From Streptococcus rubneri (GTDB taxonomy: Bacteria; Bacillota; Bacilli; Lactobacillales; Streptococcaceae): 64,000 nucleotides of DNA. Below are positions 18,257 to 27,648 of this stretch, one piece after another (the stretch's first letter is position 1; each line of letters begins with the position of its first letter). Under the pieces are notes generated by a model that saw nothing but the letters and a program-made list of their open reading frames with translations, searched no databases and was not told the origin of the DNA. The translations under genes were made by a program, and so were the position numbers. The DNA is taken from positions 372,001-436,000 of the forward strand of contig NZ_SRRP01000001.1 of NCBI RefSeq assembly GCF_004785935.1, written 5' to 3'.

Positions 18257-19016
18257 GGGTTATTTAATTGACTTAGACGGAACCATCTACAAGGGCAAGG
18301 AGCGGATCCCAGCTGGGGAAGCCTTTGTCCACCAATTGCAAGAGCGTCAGATCCCCTATCTCTTTGTGACCAACAATACTACCCGGACGCCGGAAATGAT
18401 CCAAGAAATGCTGGCAGGCCAGTTCAACATCGAAACGCCACTGGATACTATCTATACAGCGACGCTTGCAACCATTGATTATATGGTGGATATGAATCTT
18501 GGGAAAACCGCCTATGTCATTGGAGATGTGGGCTTGAAACACGCCATTGCTGAAGCAGGCTTCGTCGAAGATACGGTGAATCCAGCCTATGTTGTGGTGG
18601 GTCTCGACTGGGAAGTGGACTATGAGAAATTCTCTATCGCGACCTTGGCTATTCAAAAGGGAGCCCATTTCATCGGGACCAATCCAGACCTCAATATCCC
18701 GACAGAGCGGGGAATGATGCCAGGGGCAGGAGCTCTAAATGCTCTTATCGAAGCGGCAACGCGCGTGAAGCCAACTTTTATCGGTAAGCCCAATGCCATC
18801 ATCATGGATAAGGCCATCGCTCACCTGGGACTAGAGCGCGGAGAAGTGGTCATGGTAGGGGATAATTACCTGACCGACATCCGGGCAGGAATCGACAATG
18901 GTATTCCTACTTTGCTGGTGACGACTGGATTTACCAAGCCAGAAGAAGTGCCAGACCTGCCCTTGCCACCAACGCATGTCCTATCTAGCTTAGCGGAGTG
19001 GGATTTCGATGCGTGA
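18246..19016 (+). CDS. HAD-superfamily phosphatase, NagD-like (TIGR01457 type)
   Basis: 256 residues from the ATG at 18246; a GTG at 18222 in the same frame is less likely because conserved homologues begin near [20 protein letters not shown] motif I is DLDGT, with FVTNNTTR (motif II), the lysine of FIGKPNA (motif III) and VGDNYLTDI (motif IV). The large C2 cap places it with NagD/p-nitrophenyl phosphatases. The substrate is probably a small phosphometabolite, unknown. It overlaps the following membrane protein gene by 8 bases. Confidence 0.9.
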   Translation: MTYKGYLIDLDGTIYKGKERIPAGEAFVHQLQERQIPYLFVTNNTTRTPEMIQEMLAGQFNIETPLDTIYTATLATIDYMVDMNLGKTAYVIGDVGLKHAIAEAGFVEDTVNPAYVVVGLDWEVDYEKFSIATLAIQKGAHFIGTNPDLNIPTERGMMPGAGALNALIEAATRVKPTFIGKPNAIIMDKAIAHLGLERGEVVMVGDNYLTDIRAGIDNGIPTLLVTTGFTKPEEVPDLPLPPTHVLSSLAEWDFDA

Positions 19017-19638
19017 TCGGTTAAAAGTAACGGGCTTTGTGCTCTGGCTCTTAGCAACGGTGATTTTGGGGACCATTCTAGTAGCCTGGATGATCTATCC
19101 CATGGAGATCAGCTGGTTACGAATTCAGAATCGGACCGGTTTGACCCCTGCAGTCATCCAGAAAAACTTTCAGATCCTCATGCAGTATTTGACCAGTCCT
19201 TTTACTTGGAAGCTGGAGATGCCAGATTTCCCATCCTCTCCAGATGGTCTGCATCATTTTCAAGCAGTCAAGTACCTCTTTCACCTGACCCAGGCCCTGT
19301 TCCTGGTCTTATTGCCAGTGGCTATACGATTTATTCGAACAGTGATGCGTAAGGGCTATGCAGGCCTCTATCGCCGCTTATTTGGCTGGATGGTTCTCTT
19401 GCCTATCGTCATAGGAGGAGTGACCCTCTATATTGGCTTTGATCAATTCTTTACCCTCTTTCACCAAGTCCTCTTTGTCGGAGATGCTACCTGGCTCTTT
19501 GATCCCTATCGGGATCCGATTATTCTAGTCCTTCCTGAGGACTATTTCCTACATGCCTTTCTGATTTTCTTTGTTCTCTATGAAGGGGCTTTTGGATGGT
19601 GCTACGGCTGGAGTCAGAAAACAAAAACAGTAGATTAG
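19009..19638 (+). CDS. TIGR01906/DUF1461-type integral membrane protein
   Basis: 209 residues with four to five membrane segments. Between the first two lies an extracytoplasmic domain (about residues 35-85), and a conserved tail contains [17 protein letters not shown] near residue 160. Pairing with a NagD-like HAD gene is typical of streptococci and lactobacilli. The function is not established. Confidence 0.82.
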   Translation: MRDRLKVTGFVLWLLATVILGTILVAWMIYPMEISWLRIQNRTGLTPAVIQKNFQILMQYLTSPFTWKLEMPDFPSSPDGLHHFQAVKYLFHLTQALFLVLLPVAIRFIRTVMRKGYAGLYRRLFGWMVLLPIVIGGVTLYIGFDQFFTLFHQVLFVGDATWLFDPYRDPIILVLPEDYFLHAFLIFFVLYEGAFGWCYGWSQKTKTVD

Positions 19639-19650
19639 CGGAGTGAGTAT

Positions 19651-20610
19651 ATGAAGCAATACAATCGATTTTTAGATCCTAAAAAGGATTTGGGAGCCTT
19701 TTCTGCCATGATCGTCCTTTACCTCGCGATCATGACGGGTGTTTCCTTCCTTTGGTCCTTTGTTATCAGTAGCTTTATCGTAGGACGTTATAAAGGGGAT
19801 CCTCTGGAGATGCAGCAACAGCTTACAGAAAGTATTTCTAAGGATGGGATGTCCTATATCATTGCGGTCCTCATAGGGGTAATCCTCTTTGCCTTGTATC
19901 GAAAAGGAGCCCTCTTTAAAGGAGATGTGAGACAAAAGGGACGCAAGATGACTTGGAAGACTTTCATGGTATTCATTGTCTTTCTTGGATTTGCACAGTT
20001 GGTCTCTGCCACCATCGGGCAAATCTTGAATCAGATGCTTGGGACCTTGGGCTTCTACAATCCTCAAGAAGACATGTCAGAGCAACTCAGTCAGTCGTGG
20101 AGTCTTTTACTTTATGCGACCCTCCTTGGACCCATTACAGAAGAGCTAGTTTTTCGAGGAGCAGGATTAAGGGCTTTGGAAAAGTTTGGCAAGGTTTTTG
20201 CCATTCTGATGACAGCTATCATCTTTGGACTCTTCCATGCTAACTTGGATCAGTTGTTCTTCGCGATCATCATTGGTTTAGGATTTGGTTATTTGACCTT
20301 TGAGTATTCTTTCTGGTGGGCAATCTTCTTTCATATTTTTAACAACCTAGTCTTGTCGCAAGGGCTCCATTACCTAGGAACCCATGTCAACGAAAACTTA
20401 TCCGACTTCATACAGGTTCTAGTCTTTGTAGGAGGAACCATTGCCTTTACAGTCGTTTTGATAGTGAAACGAAAAGAGATTTTGCACTACATTCAAGAAA
20501 ATCGACCAGCACCAGGCGTCTTCCAAAGAAGCATGTATTCTTTCTGGTTCTGGGTAGTGGTCCTTGGAACAACTCTTATGTCCTTACTTCCTTACCTAAG
20601 AGGCTATTAA
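19651..20610 (+). CDS. CPBP-family intramembrane metalloprotease
   Basis: 319 residues, about eight membrane segments. The Abi/CPBP metalloprotease motifs are present in order: EELVFRG (EExxxR, near residue 165), FGLFHANL with the first metal-binding His, and FFHIFNNL with the second. Members process exported peptides or act in bacteriocin self-protection; the substrate here is unknown. It is the last gene of the hemW run, ending at a hairpin that is fused to a promoter-like module. Confidence 0.88.
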   Translation: MKQYNRFLDPKKDLGAFSAMIVLYLAIMTGVSFLWSFVISSFIVGRYKGDPLEMQQQLTESISKDGMSYIIAVLIGVILFALYRKGALFKGDVRQKGRKMTWKTFMVFIVFLGFAQLVSATIGQILNQMLGTLGFYNPQEDMSEQLSQSWSLLLYATLLGPITEELVFRGAGLRALEKFGKVFAILMTAIIFGLFHANLDQLFFAIIIGLGFGYLTFEYSFWWAIFFHIFNNLVLSQGLHYLGTHVNENLSDFIQVLVFVGGTIAFTVVLIVKRKEILHYIQENRPAPGVFQRSMYSFWFWVVVLGTTLMSLLPYLRGY

Positions 20611-20628
20611 TATCAAAGAGGGATCGTT

Positions 20629-20658
20629 TAGGTCTCTCTTTTTTACTATAATAGAGAG
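20629..20658 (+). repeat. Left copy of 30-nt direct repeat (duplicated uvrC promoter)
   Basis: 28 of 30 bases are identical to 21873-21902. It contains TCTTTTTTACTATAAT, the terminator T-tract joined to a -10 box. The right copy lies directly before uvrC. The copies bracket 1.2 kb of A+T-rich DNA. Confidence 0.8.
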
Positions 20659-20856
20659 AGTAATAATAATATAGAATCTCTGTAAATAACATACAAGGTT
20701 AGCTTACTTGAGGATAAAATTATGGAATGGAATGCGAACTTGCTAGTTTTTTTACAAAAGTTGACTTACAATTAAGGCGACTATATCAGTGATAGAAATG
20801 ATTTTATTTTTGAACAATGGCACAATATGAGATGAAAGATAAGGGTGAAGGATATA

Positions 20857-21297
20857 ATGAATTTTGAAGATAAATTTATGGAAATCCAGGTTGATATGAT
20901 TTCGCTAGCAATGGAATATGTCCAAAATCAAGCAGAAAAAATATTTATTTATTGCGTTGCTGATGATTTTTATAGATTTGATGTATTTTTTAAAACTAAT
21001 AATCATTATCTAGATAGAGATGAGATTTCGGATTACCTACCTAATAGAATAGATAGTTCGGATGAAATTCAGTTTAGTCTATTAAGAATTGGTGCACAAG
21101 ATATAGAAAGAATGGTCAAGCTGTGCCAAGAATATGACCGCGAACATCCAACTGAAATGTGGTTGATTTATGATGCACAAAAAAACAGTCTTGATAGTCG
21201 CTATAGCTATGAAGGGCGTTATGACAAGGATGAAGAGTTGCTTCCACGACTAGAATTTGAAAAATGGTTTGAGGAAGTAAAAGGTGAGCAACTGTAG
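20857..21297 (+). CDS. Probable immunity protein (YezG/DUF600-like)
   Basis: 146 residues from the ATG at 20857, which follows GGTGAAGGA. A small acidic protein with the length and spacing of YezG-type immunity proteins: amphipathic N-terminal helix, FIYCVADDFYRFDVFF, then a C-terminal block with EMWLIYDAQKN and RLEFEKWFEEV. Such proteins protect against polymorphic toxins of the YeeF/LXG kind. No toxin gene is next to it, so it would be an orphan. Its base composition is much richer in A+T than that of its neighbours. Family assignment is tentative. Confidence 0.55.
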   Translation: MNFEDKFMEIQVDMISLAMEYVQNQAEKIFIYCVADDFYRFDVFFKTNNHYLDRDEISDYLPNRIDSSDEIQFSLLRIGAQDIERMVKLCQEYDREHPTEMWLIYDAQKNSLDSRYSYEGRYDKDEELLPRLEFEKWFEEVKGEQL

Positions 21298-21308
21298 GAG
21301 AAGAAGAT

Positions 21309-21510
21309 ATGCCCCATCAAGATCAATCAATTATCTATCCCTTTCCAACTGATTAATGAAGTTATAAATATTGATACTATCTTTGATATAAATACCGCTA
21401 TTAAAAATGTTGATATAGAGCAGTGGACGAAAAAATATCGCAATGATATTTTTGAACTTTCCATTACGTTTTATGCTATAATGAAAGCAAAAATAGTTCG
21501 TTTAGGTTAG
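21309..21510 (+). pseudogene. Frameshifted small gene in the A+T-rich island
   Basis: An ATG at 21309 behind AGGAG opens MPHQDQSIIYPFPTD and then a stop. The next frame stays open to 21510, encoding INEVINIDTIFDINTAIKNV and a further 30 residues. One inserted or lost base near 21345 would join the two into about 66 residues. This may be a broken second immunity gene. The protein family is not recognised. Confidence 0.35.
21474..21482 (+). promoter_or_regulatory. Extended -10 promoter of the 57-residue membrane protein
   Basis: TGCTATAAT, about 43 bases before the ATG at 21526. Confidence 0.5.
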
Positions 21511-21525
21511 AAAGGAGAAGCATAA

Positions 21526-21699
21526 ATGCGTGGCCTTAAAATTAAACTATTATTATTTTGTCTCTCTCTTCTAATCCTGACCTCAATAGCTTATTTTAGC
21601 AATAAATTAACATGTCCCCTTTTTTTAAAGCTAATATTTTACTCAATAATCATTGCCTATTGTTTCAATATAGCTTTGAGTTTTTATAGTAAGAGGTAG
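21526..21699 (+). CDS. Small two-span membrane protein
   Basis: 57 residues, start supported by AAAGGAG 8 bases upstream. Two hydrophobic segments (residues 5-24 and 32-52) are separated by SNKLTCP, with a basic end SFYSKR. Small hydrophobic proteins of this shape occur as bacteriocin immunity or toxin-associated genes, consistent with the immunity-like gene at 20857, but no family is recognised. A weak hairpin, AGAGGT with ACCTCT, follows the stop codon. Confidence 0.55.
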   Translation: MRGLKIKLLLFCLSLLILTSIAYFSNKLTCPLFLKLIFYSIIIAYCFNIALSFYSKR

Positions 21700-21872
21700 A
21701 GCTAATTATCCACCTCTACTTTATTTTGACAGTATTAAAGTGAACGTAATATAATAAGATTTTATAAGGAAAATGAAGAAAACAATTTCTTTTTGGATTG
21801 GTCATTTTTCAGATGTTATTTTCGTTAAATAATTAATCAATTTAATAGATTATAGAGAGGTTGGCCAAGTGC

Positions 21873-21902
21873 TAGGTCCCTCTTTTTTGCTATAATAGAG
21901 AG
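21873..21902 (+). repeat. Right copy of 30-nt direct repeat, containing the uvrC promoter
   Basis: Contains the T6 of a hairpin terminator (GAGAGG at 21854-21859 with the CCCTC before the T-run), then TGCTATAAT (21888-21896). The uvrC ATG starts 8 bases after the -10 box. Confidence 0.8.
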
Positions 21903-21903
21903 T

Positions 21904-23736
21904 ATGAATAACTTGATCAAATCCAAGCTCGAGCTTCTACCGACGAGTCCGGGCTGTTACATTCACAAAGACAAGAACGGAACCATTATCTATGTGGGGA
22001 AGGCCAAAAATCTTCGCAATCGGGTGCGGTCCTATTTCAGAGGGAGCCACGATACCAAGACAGAAGCGTTGGTATCTGAGATTGTGGATTTTGAGTTTAT
22101 CGTTACCGAGTCTAATATTGAGGCCTTGCTTCTTGAGATCAACCTCATCAAGGAGAACAAGCCCAAGTACAATATCATGCTCAAGGACGATAAGTCCTAT
22201 CCCTTCATCAAGATTACCAATGAACGCTATCCGCGTCTCATCATCACGCGCCAGGTCAAAAAGGATGGCGGTCTCTATTTCGGTCCCTATCCGGATGTTG
22301 GGGCAGCCAATGAGATCAAGCGACTTTTGGATCGGATTTTTCCTTTCCGCAAGTGTACCAATCCGCCTTCCAAGGTCTGCTTTTACTACCATCTAGGGCA
22401 ATGTATGGCCCACACGGTCTGCCACAAGGACAAGGCCTATTTCAAGGGCATGGCTCAGGAGGTTTCTGATTTCCTTAAAGGACAGGATGACAAGATTATC
22501 GATGAGCTCAAGCTCAAGATGACTACGGCTGCGCAAAACATGGAATTCGAGCGGGCGGCCGAATACCGGGATCTGATCCAGGCCATCGGGACCCTGCGGA
22601 CCAAACAGCGGGTTATGGCCAAGGATTTGCAGAACCGGGATGTCTTTGGCTATTATGTGGACAAGGGCTGGATGTGCGTGCAGGTCTTCTTTGTCCGTCA
22701 GGGCAAGCTGATCGAGCGGGATGTCAATCTCTTCCCTTACTACAATGATCCGGACGAGGATTTCTTGACCTATGTGGGTCAGTTTTACCAGGAGAAATCT
22801 CACCTGATCCCCAATGAAATCCTGATCCCTCAAGATATCGATGAGGAAGCGGTCAAAGCCCTAGTGGATACCAAGGTCCTCAAGCCCCAGCGAGGGGAGA
22901 AGAAGCAGTTGGTCAATCTGGCCATCAAGAATGCGCGGGTCAGTCTGGAGCAGAAGTTCAATCTCCTTGAAAAATCGATGGAAAAGACCCAAGGTGCTAT
23001 TGAAAATCTTGGAAAACTCTTGCAAATTCCAACTCCTGTGCGCATTGAGTCTTTTGATAACTCCAACATCATGGGGACCAGTCCGGTCTCTGCTATGGTG
23101 GTCTTTGTCAATGGGAAGCCAAGCAAAAAGGACTACCGCAAGTACAAGATCAAGACCGTCGTGGGGCCAGATGACTATGCTAGCATGCGGGAAGTCATTC
23201 GCAGACGCTACAGCCGGGTCATGCGGGATGGCCTAACGCCACCAGATCTGATCGTTATCGATGGGGGGCAGGGGCAAGTCAATATTGCCAAGCAAGTCAT
23301 CCAAGAAGAGTTGGGGCTGGATATTCCTATTGCAGGTCTGCAAAAGAATGACAAGCACCAGACTCATGAATTGCTCTTTGGTGATCCTCTCCAAGTCATT
23401 GAACTTTCGCGCACCTCGCAGGAATTTTTCCTTCTCCAGCGGATCCAGGATGAAGTTCACCGTTTCGCTATCACCTTCCACCGCCAGCTAAGGTCCAAGA
23501 ATTCCTTCTCCTCCCAGTTGGACGGCATAGAAGGCTTAGGACCAAAACGCAAGCAGTTGCTGATGAAACACTTCAAATCACTGACCAAGATCAAAGAAGC
23601 TACTGTGGATGAGATCGTCACGGTCGGCATCCCACGAGCAGTGGCAGAGGCAGTGCAAGAAAAGCTTCATCAAGGAAAGCAGGAAGAAGCAAGTCCCTTG
23701 ATGGAAGTGGCGGAGTCCTCCCAAGGATTTGAGTAA
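21904..23736 (+). CDS. uvrC: Excinuclease ABC subunit C
   Basis: 610 residues, full length. Makes both incisions in nucleotide excision repair. The order is a GIY-YIG nuclease domain at the N-terminus ([20 protein letters not shown]), a UVR domain ([14 protein letters not shown], near residue 220), a C-terminal RNase-H-like nuclease ([20 protein letters not shown] and [10 protein letters not shown]), and a terminal helix-hairpin-helix ([16 protein letters not shown]). The ATG is 8 bases after TATAAT with no ribosome site between, so the mRNA is probably leaderless. Confidence 0.97.
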   Translation: MNNLIKSKLELLPTSPGCYIHKDKNGTIIYVGKAKNLRNRVRSYFRGSHDTKTEALVSEIVDFEFIVTESNIEALLLEINLIKENKPKYNIMLKDDKSYPFIKITNERYPRLIITRQVKKDGGLYFGPYPDVGAANEIKRLLDRIFPFRKCTNPPSKVCFYYHLGQCMAHTVCHKDKAYFKGMAQEVSDFLKGQDDKIIDELKLKMTTAAQNMEFERAAEYRDLIQAIGTLRTKQRVMAKDLQNRDVFGYYVDKGWMCVQVFFVRQGKLIERDVNLFPYYNDPDEDFLTYVGQFYQEKSHLIPNEILIPQDIDEEAVKALVDTKVLKPQRGEKKQLVNLAIKNARVSLEQKFNLLEKSMEKTQGAIENLGKLLQIPTPVRIESFDNSNIMGTSPVSAMVVFVNGKPSKKDYRKYKIKTVVGPDDYASMREVIRRRYSRVMRDGLTPPDLIVIDGGQGQVNIAKQVIQEELGLDIPIAGLQKNDKHQTHELLFGDPLQVIELSRTSQEFFLLQRIQDEVHRFAITFHRQLRSKNSFSSQLDGIEGLGPKRKQLLMKHFKSLTKIKEATVDEIVTVGIPRAVAEAVQEKLHQGKQEEASPLMEVAESSQGFE

Positions 23737-23740
23737 TTGC

Positions 23741-23770
23741 ACCATCCATTTTCATGGATGGTTTTTACTT
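23741..23770 (+). terminator. Terminator after uvrC
   Basis: CCATCCA and TGGATGG around a 6-nt loop, followed by T5. Confidence 0.85.
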
Positions 23771-23831
23771 TTTGTACTCATTTTTGTTATACTAAATGCA
23801 CACAGATTTTTCAATCCATAAAGGAGTAGTT

Positions 23832-24674
23832 ATGAACCATCGAATCGCTATTTTATCTGATATCCACGGAGATACGACAGCTCTGGAGGCAGTGATTGCG
23901 GATGCGCGTGCTCTAGGCGCGACGGAATACTGGCTTTTAGGGGACATTTTGCTACCGGGGCCTGGAAGAGAGGACCTTTTTGACTTGCTGGATGCGATTC
24001 CTATCACAGCGGCTGTTCGTGGAAATTGGGACGATTGTGTCCTAGAGACTTTGGATGGCGAGTACGGTCTTGAGGATCCGCAGGAGATCCAGCTTCTCCG
24101 TCTTACTCAGTACCTCATGGAAGGACTAGATCCTAAGCGGATCGATTGGCTTCGCTCCCTTCCATTGGTAGAGAAGAAGGAGGTCAATGGCATTCGCTTT
24201 TCCCTGACCCACAACTTACCAGAAAAGAATTATGGTGGAGACTTGCGTCCAGCAAATGCGACGGAGAACTTTGACCAATTGCTGGATGATCAGACGGATA
24301 TGGCCATCTACGGGCATGTCCACAAGCAGTTGCTTCGCTACGGCAATCAGGGCCAGCAGATTCTCAATCCAGGTACTATTGGTATGCCTTATTTTGACTG
24401 GGAGCGGCTCCAAAATCACAGGGCCCAGTATGCGCTGATTGATGTTGAAGAAGATGGGGTGACCAACCTGCAATTTCGCAAGGTAGCCTATGACTATGAA
24501 GCAGAGCTCCAAGATGCCAAGGACAAGGGCCTTCCTTTCATTGAGATGTACGAAGAATTGAGACGCGAGGATAACTATCGAGGTCATAACAATGAGTTGC
24601 TAACTAGCTTAATTGAGAAATACGGCTATGCCAAAGAAGTAGCTGCCTATTTTGATCTTTCCGATGAATCATAG
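23832..24674 (+). CDS. Metallophosphoesterase (YfcE-like)
   Basis: 280 residues. The start at 23832 follows AAAGGAG and gives the conserved opening MNHRIAILSDIHGDTTALE (D-x-H metal motif). Other ligand motifs are LLGDILLPGP (GD), RGNWDD (GNxD), LTHNLPEK and IYGHVHKQL (GHxH). It is a binuclear-metal phosphodiesterase/phosphatase of the calcineurin-like superfamily; the substrate is unknown. It is monocistronic between two terminators. Confidence 0.9.
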   Translation: MNHRIAILSDIHGDTTALEAVIADARALGATEYWLLGDILLPGPGREDLFDLLDAIPITAAVRGNWDDCVLETLDGEYGLEDPQEIQLLRLTQYLMEGLDPKRIDWLRSLPLVEKKEVNGIRFSLTHNLPEKNYGGDLRPANATENFDQLLDDQTDMAIYGHVHKQLLRYGNQGQQILNPGTIGMPYFDWERLQNHRAQYALIDVEEDGVTNLQFRKVAYDYEAELQDAKDKGLPFIEMYEELRREDNYRGHNNELLTSLIEKYGYAKEVAAYFDLSDES

Positions 24675-24703
24675 GTATATCTCTTGTGTATTCAAACCAT
24701 AAG

Positions 24704-24740
24704 AAAGAAGCGGATTTTCAAAATGTTCGCTTCTTTTTTC
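24704..24740 (+). terminator. Terminator after the phosphoesterase gene
   Basis: AAAGAAGCG and CGCTTCTTT around an A/T-rich loop, then T-run. Confidence 0.82.
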
Positions 24741-24822
24741 ACAATCTCCGGCTGTAAAACTCTGCAAGCTCTTTCATTTTGTGTTAAAATAGAGGTAATA
24801 GAATTAGAAAAGGAAGTTGACT

Positions 24823-25428
24823 ATGAAATTCCTAGAACTCAACAAAAAACGTCATGCGATCAAGCATTTCACAGACCAACCAGTCGATCCAAAAGATGTG
24901 CGGACAGCTATTGAAATTGCGACCTTGGCACCAAGTGCGCACAATAGCCAACCATGGAAATTCGTGGTCGTTCGTCAGAAAAATGCAGAATTGGCAAAAG
25001 TAGCCTATGGTGGGAACTATGACCAAGTCATGGAAGCACCTGTGACCATTGCTCTCTTTACGGATACCGATTTGCAACGTCGGGCTCGGAAGATTGCGCG
25101 TGTTGGTGGGGTCAAGAACTTCACAGACGAAAAGTTGCAATACTTTATGCAAAACCTTCCTGCCGAATATGCTCGCTACAATGAGCAACAGATCAGCGAT
25201 TACTTGGCATTAAATGCTGGGTTGGTCGCGATGAACTTGGTATTGGCCTTGACTGACCAAGGGATCGGCTCGAACATCATCCTTGGCTTTGACAAATCAA
25301 AAGTCAATGAAGTCTTAGAAATTGATAAGCGCTATCGTCCAGAGTTGTTGATTACGGTCGGTTACGCTGCTGAGAAGGTAGAACCTAGCTACCGCTTGCC
25401 AGTAGACGAAATCATTGAAAAACGCTAA
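24823..25428 (+). CDS. Nitroreductase-family FMN oxidoreductase
   Basis: 201 residues beginning MKFLELNKKRHAIKHF after AAAGGAAG. Features of the family are the Arg/Lys-His FMN-phosphate contact near the start, APSAHNSQPWKFVVV (residues 38-52) and a C-terminal GSNIILGFDK region. NAD(P)H-dependent reduction of quinones or nitroaromatics is expected; the physiological substrate is unknown. It is followed by its own terminator. Confidence 0.9.
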   Translation: MKFLELNKKRHAIKHFTDQPVDPKDVRTAIEIATLAPSAHNSQPWKFVVVRQKNAELAKVAYGGNYDQVMEAPVTIALFTDTDLQRRARKIARVGGVKNFTDEKLQYFMQNLPAEYARYNEQQISDYLALNAGLVAMNLVLALTDQGIGSNIILGFDKSKVNEVLEIDKRYRPELLITVGYAAEKVEPSYRLPVDEIIEKR

Positions 25429-25441
25429 TAACAACAGAAAG

Positions 25442-25482
25442 AACCGGATGTTCTCGTCTCTACGATACAAGTCCGGTTTTCT
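25442..25482 (+). terminator. Terminator after nitroreductase
   Basis: AACCGGA (25442-25448) and TCCGGTT (25472-25478), then TTCT. Confidence 0.7.
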
Positions 25483-25563
25483 AGAATTCTTTGGTAGGCT
25501 GATAGACAGTCGCCGATGGCGATTCTGGAGTATTCAATTTAAATCGAAATAACGGAGGAATGC

Positions 25564-26970
25564 ATGACAACAATTGACTTTAAAGCAGAAGTAGAAAAAC
25601 GCCGCGAAGAAATGATGGCTGACCTTTTCAGCCTCTTGGAAATCAACTCAGAACGAGATGATAGCCAGGCGGATGCGACTCACCCATATGGACCTGGACC
25701 CGTCAAAGCTCTTGAAAAATTCTTGGAAATTGCTGAGCGTGATGGCTACGAGACAACCAATGTGGACAACTATGCTGGACACTTCACCTTTGGACAAGGG
25801 GAAGAAGAGCTTGGGATCTTTGCTCACATGGACGTGGTGCCTGCTGGTAGTGGCTGGGATACAGACCCTTATAAACCTGAGATTATCGATGGCAAGCTCT
25901 ATGCACGTGGTTCATCAGATGATAAAGGGCCTACAGTAGCTTGTTACTACGGTTTGAAGATTATTAAGGATCTGGGATTACCTGTATCTAAGCGCGTGCG
26001 CTTTGTGGTAGGTACAGATGAAGAGTCTGGTTGGGGCGATATGGACTACTATTTCAAACATGTCGGTCTTCCTGATCCAGACTTTGGTTTCTCTCCAGAT
26101 GCCGAATTCCCAATCATCAACGGGGAAAAAGGAAACATTACCGAGTATCTCCATTTCGGTGGTCAAAACACAGGTCAAGCGCATCTTCATAGCTTTACCG
26201 GTGGCCTTCGTGAAAACATGGTGCCTGAGTCAGCGACTGCAGTCGTTTCTGGTCAATTACCTGATCTAGCTAGTCTTTTGGAGGCCTTTGCCAATGAACA
26301 CCAACTTCGTTATGAAGTTGCAACAGAAGATGACGGCAAATTCAAGATCACTATTATCGGGAAATCTGCCCACGGATCTACTCCAGAAGCTGGAATCAAT
26401 GGAGCGACCTACTTGGCTCTTTTCTTGAACCAATTTGACTTTGGTGGAGATGCCAAAGCTTACTTGCAGGTGTCAGCTTCTCTTCTTCATGAAGACTTTG
26501 CTGGTGAGAAGCTTGGCATTGCCCATACGGATGAAAAGATGGGGGCTCTCAGCATGAATGCGGGTGTCTTCAACTTCGACGAAAACAGCTCAGATAACAC
26601 CATTGCCTTGAACATTCGTTACCCTAAAGGAACAGATCCAGAAACCATCAAAGCTGGTCTTGAAAAAGTAGAAGGAGTGGCGTCCGTCAGTTTGTCTGCC
26701 CACGGCCACACACCTCACTATGTTCCTATGGAAGATGAATTGGTCTCAACGCTTTTGCGTGTCTATGAAAAACAAACCGGACTGAAAGGTCATGAGCAAG
26801 TAATCGGTGGCGGAACCTTTGGTCGTCTATTAAAACGTGGGGTTGCCTTCGGTGCCATGTTCCCAGACTATGTGAACACGATGCACCAAGCCAATGAATT
26901 TGCGGATGTAGAAGATCTCTACCGTGCAGCTGCAATCTACGCAGAAGCCATCTACGAACTCATCAAATAA
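25564..26970 (+). CDS. pepV: Dipeptidase PepV (M20 family)
   Basis: 468 residues. A binuclear zinc peptidase that hydrolyses dipeptides in the cytoplasm, the last step of peptide use in amino-acid-requiring streptococci. Metal-site motifs: GIFAHMDVVPAGSGW, SSDDKGPTVACYYG, GTDEESGWGDMDYY and a C-terminal VIGGGTFGR with NTMHQANE. It carries the PepV-type lid domain (length 468 versus about 400 for PepT-like enzymes). A hairpin terminator follows the stop codon. Confidence 0.95.
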   Translation: MTTIDFKAEVEKRREEMMADLFSLLEINSERDDSQADATHPYGPGPVKALEKFLEIAERDGYETTNVDNYAGHFTFGQGEEELGIFAHMDVVPAGSGWDTDPYKPEIIDGKLYARGSSDDKGPTVACYYGLKIIKDLGLPVSKRVRFVVGTDEESGWGDMDYYFKHVGLPDPDFGFSPDAEFPIINGEKGNITEYLHFGGQNTGQAHLHSFTGGLRENMVPESATAVVSGQLPDLASLLEAFANEHQLRYEVATEDDGKFKITIIGKSAHGSTPEAGINGATYLALFLNQFDFGGDAKAYLQVSASLLHEDFAGEKLGIAHTDEKMGALSMNAGVFNFDENSSDNTIALNIRYPKGTDPETIKAGLEKVEGVASVSLSAHGHTPHYVPMEDELVSTLLRVYEKQTGLKGHEQVIGGGTFGRLLKRGVAFGAMFPDYVNTMHQANEFADVEDLYRAAAIYAEAIYELIK

Positions 26971-26976
26971 GACGCT

Positions 26977-27007
26977 ACTCAGTCGGTACTTGCTGGCTGA
27001 GTTTTTG
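26977..27007 (+). terminator. Terminator after pepV
   Basis: ACTCAG (26977-26982) and CTGAGT (26997-27002), then T4. Confidence 0.6.
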
Positions 27008-27022
27008 CTTAGAGGAGGAGAA

Positions 27023-27616
27023 ATGGAGCAACTGGAGCGGATCAAAGAGGCCATCATGGCCGATCCACAAAACAAAGACTATACGGATAAAGGGATTGAG
27101 CCCTTGTTTGCGGCACCAAAGACTGCTCGGATCAATATCATCGGACAGGCACCTGGACTGAAAACACAAGAAGCGGGCCTCTATTGGAAGGACAAGAGTG
27201 GGGACCGCTTAAGGGAATGGTTGGGAGTCGATGAAGAGACCTTTTACCATTCGGGTCTATTTGCGGTCATTCCCATGGACTTTTATTTCCCAGGGCATGG
27301 CAAATCAGGAGATCTGCCACCTCGCAAGGGTTTTGCGGAAAAGTGGCACCCTCTGCTCCTTAAGGAGTGTCCGGATATTGAGTTGACTCTCTTGATCGGC
27401 CAGTACGCTCAAGCCTACTATCTCCATGAGAAGGTCAGTGGCAAGGTGACCGAGCGGGTGCGCCGATACAAGGACTACCTGCCCGACTATTTCCCTCTGG
27501 TCCACCCTTCGCCTCGCAATCAGATCTGGATGGCCAAGAATCCCTGGTTTAAAGCAGAAGTGGTGCCCGCTCTCCAGGATCGGGTCCAGCAGATTATAGC
27601 AGAGTTTAACACATAA
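27023..27616 (+). CDS. Uracil-DNA glycosylase superfamily protein
   Basis: 197 residues; the ATG at 27023 follows GAGGAGGAG. It shows the family-4/5-like layout: IIGQAPGLKTQEAG as the catalytic water-activating loop, AVIPMDFYFPG, LLIGQYAQAYYL and a C-terminal LVHPSPRNQIW motif for minor-groove insertion. Removal of uracil or related bases from DNA is expected. The canonical Ung of the cell is presumably elsewhere. Confidence 0.85.
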   Translation: MEQLERIKEAIMADPQNKDYTDKGIEPLFAAPKTARINIIGQAPGLKTQEAGLYWKDKSGDRLREWLGVDEETFYHSGLFAVIPMDFYFPGHGKSGDLPPRKGFAEKWHPLLLKECPDIELTLLIGQYAQAYYLHEKVSGKVTERVRRYKDYLPDYFPLVHPSPRNQIWMAKNPWFKAEVVPALQDRVQQIIAEFNT

Positions 27617-27648
27617 TAATTAGTGATATTTACAGGAGGAGGTATTCT

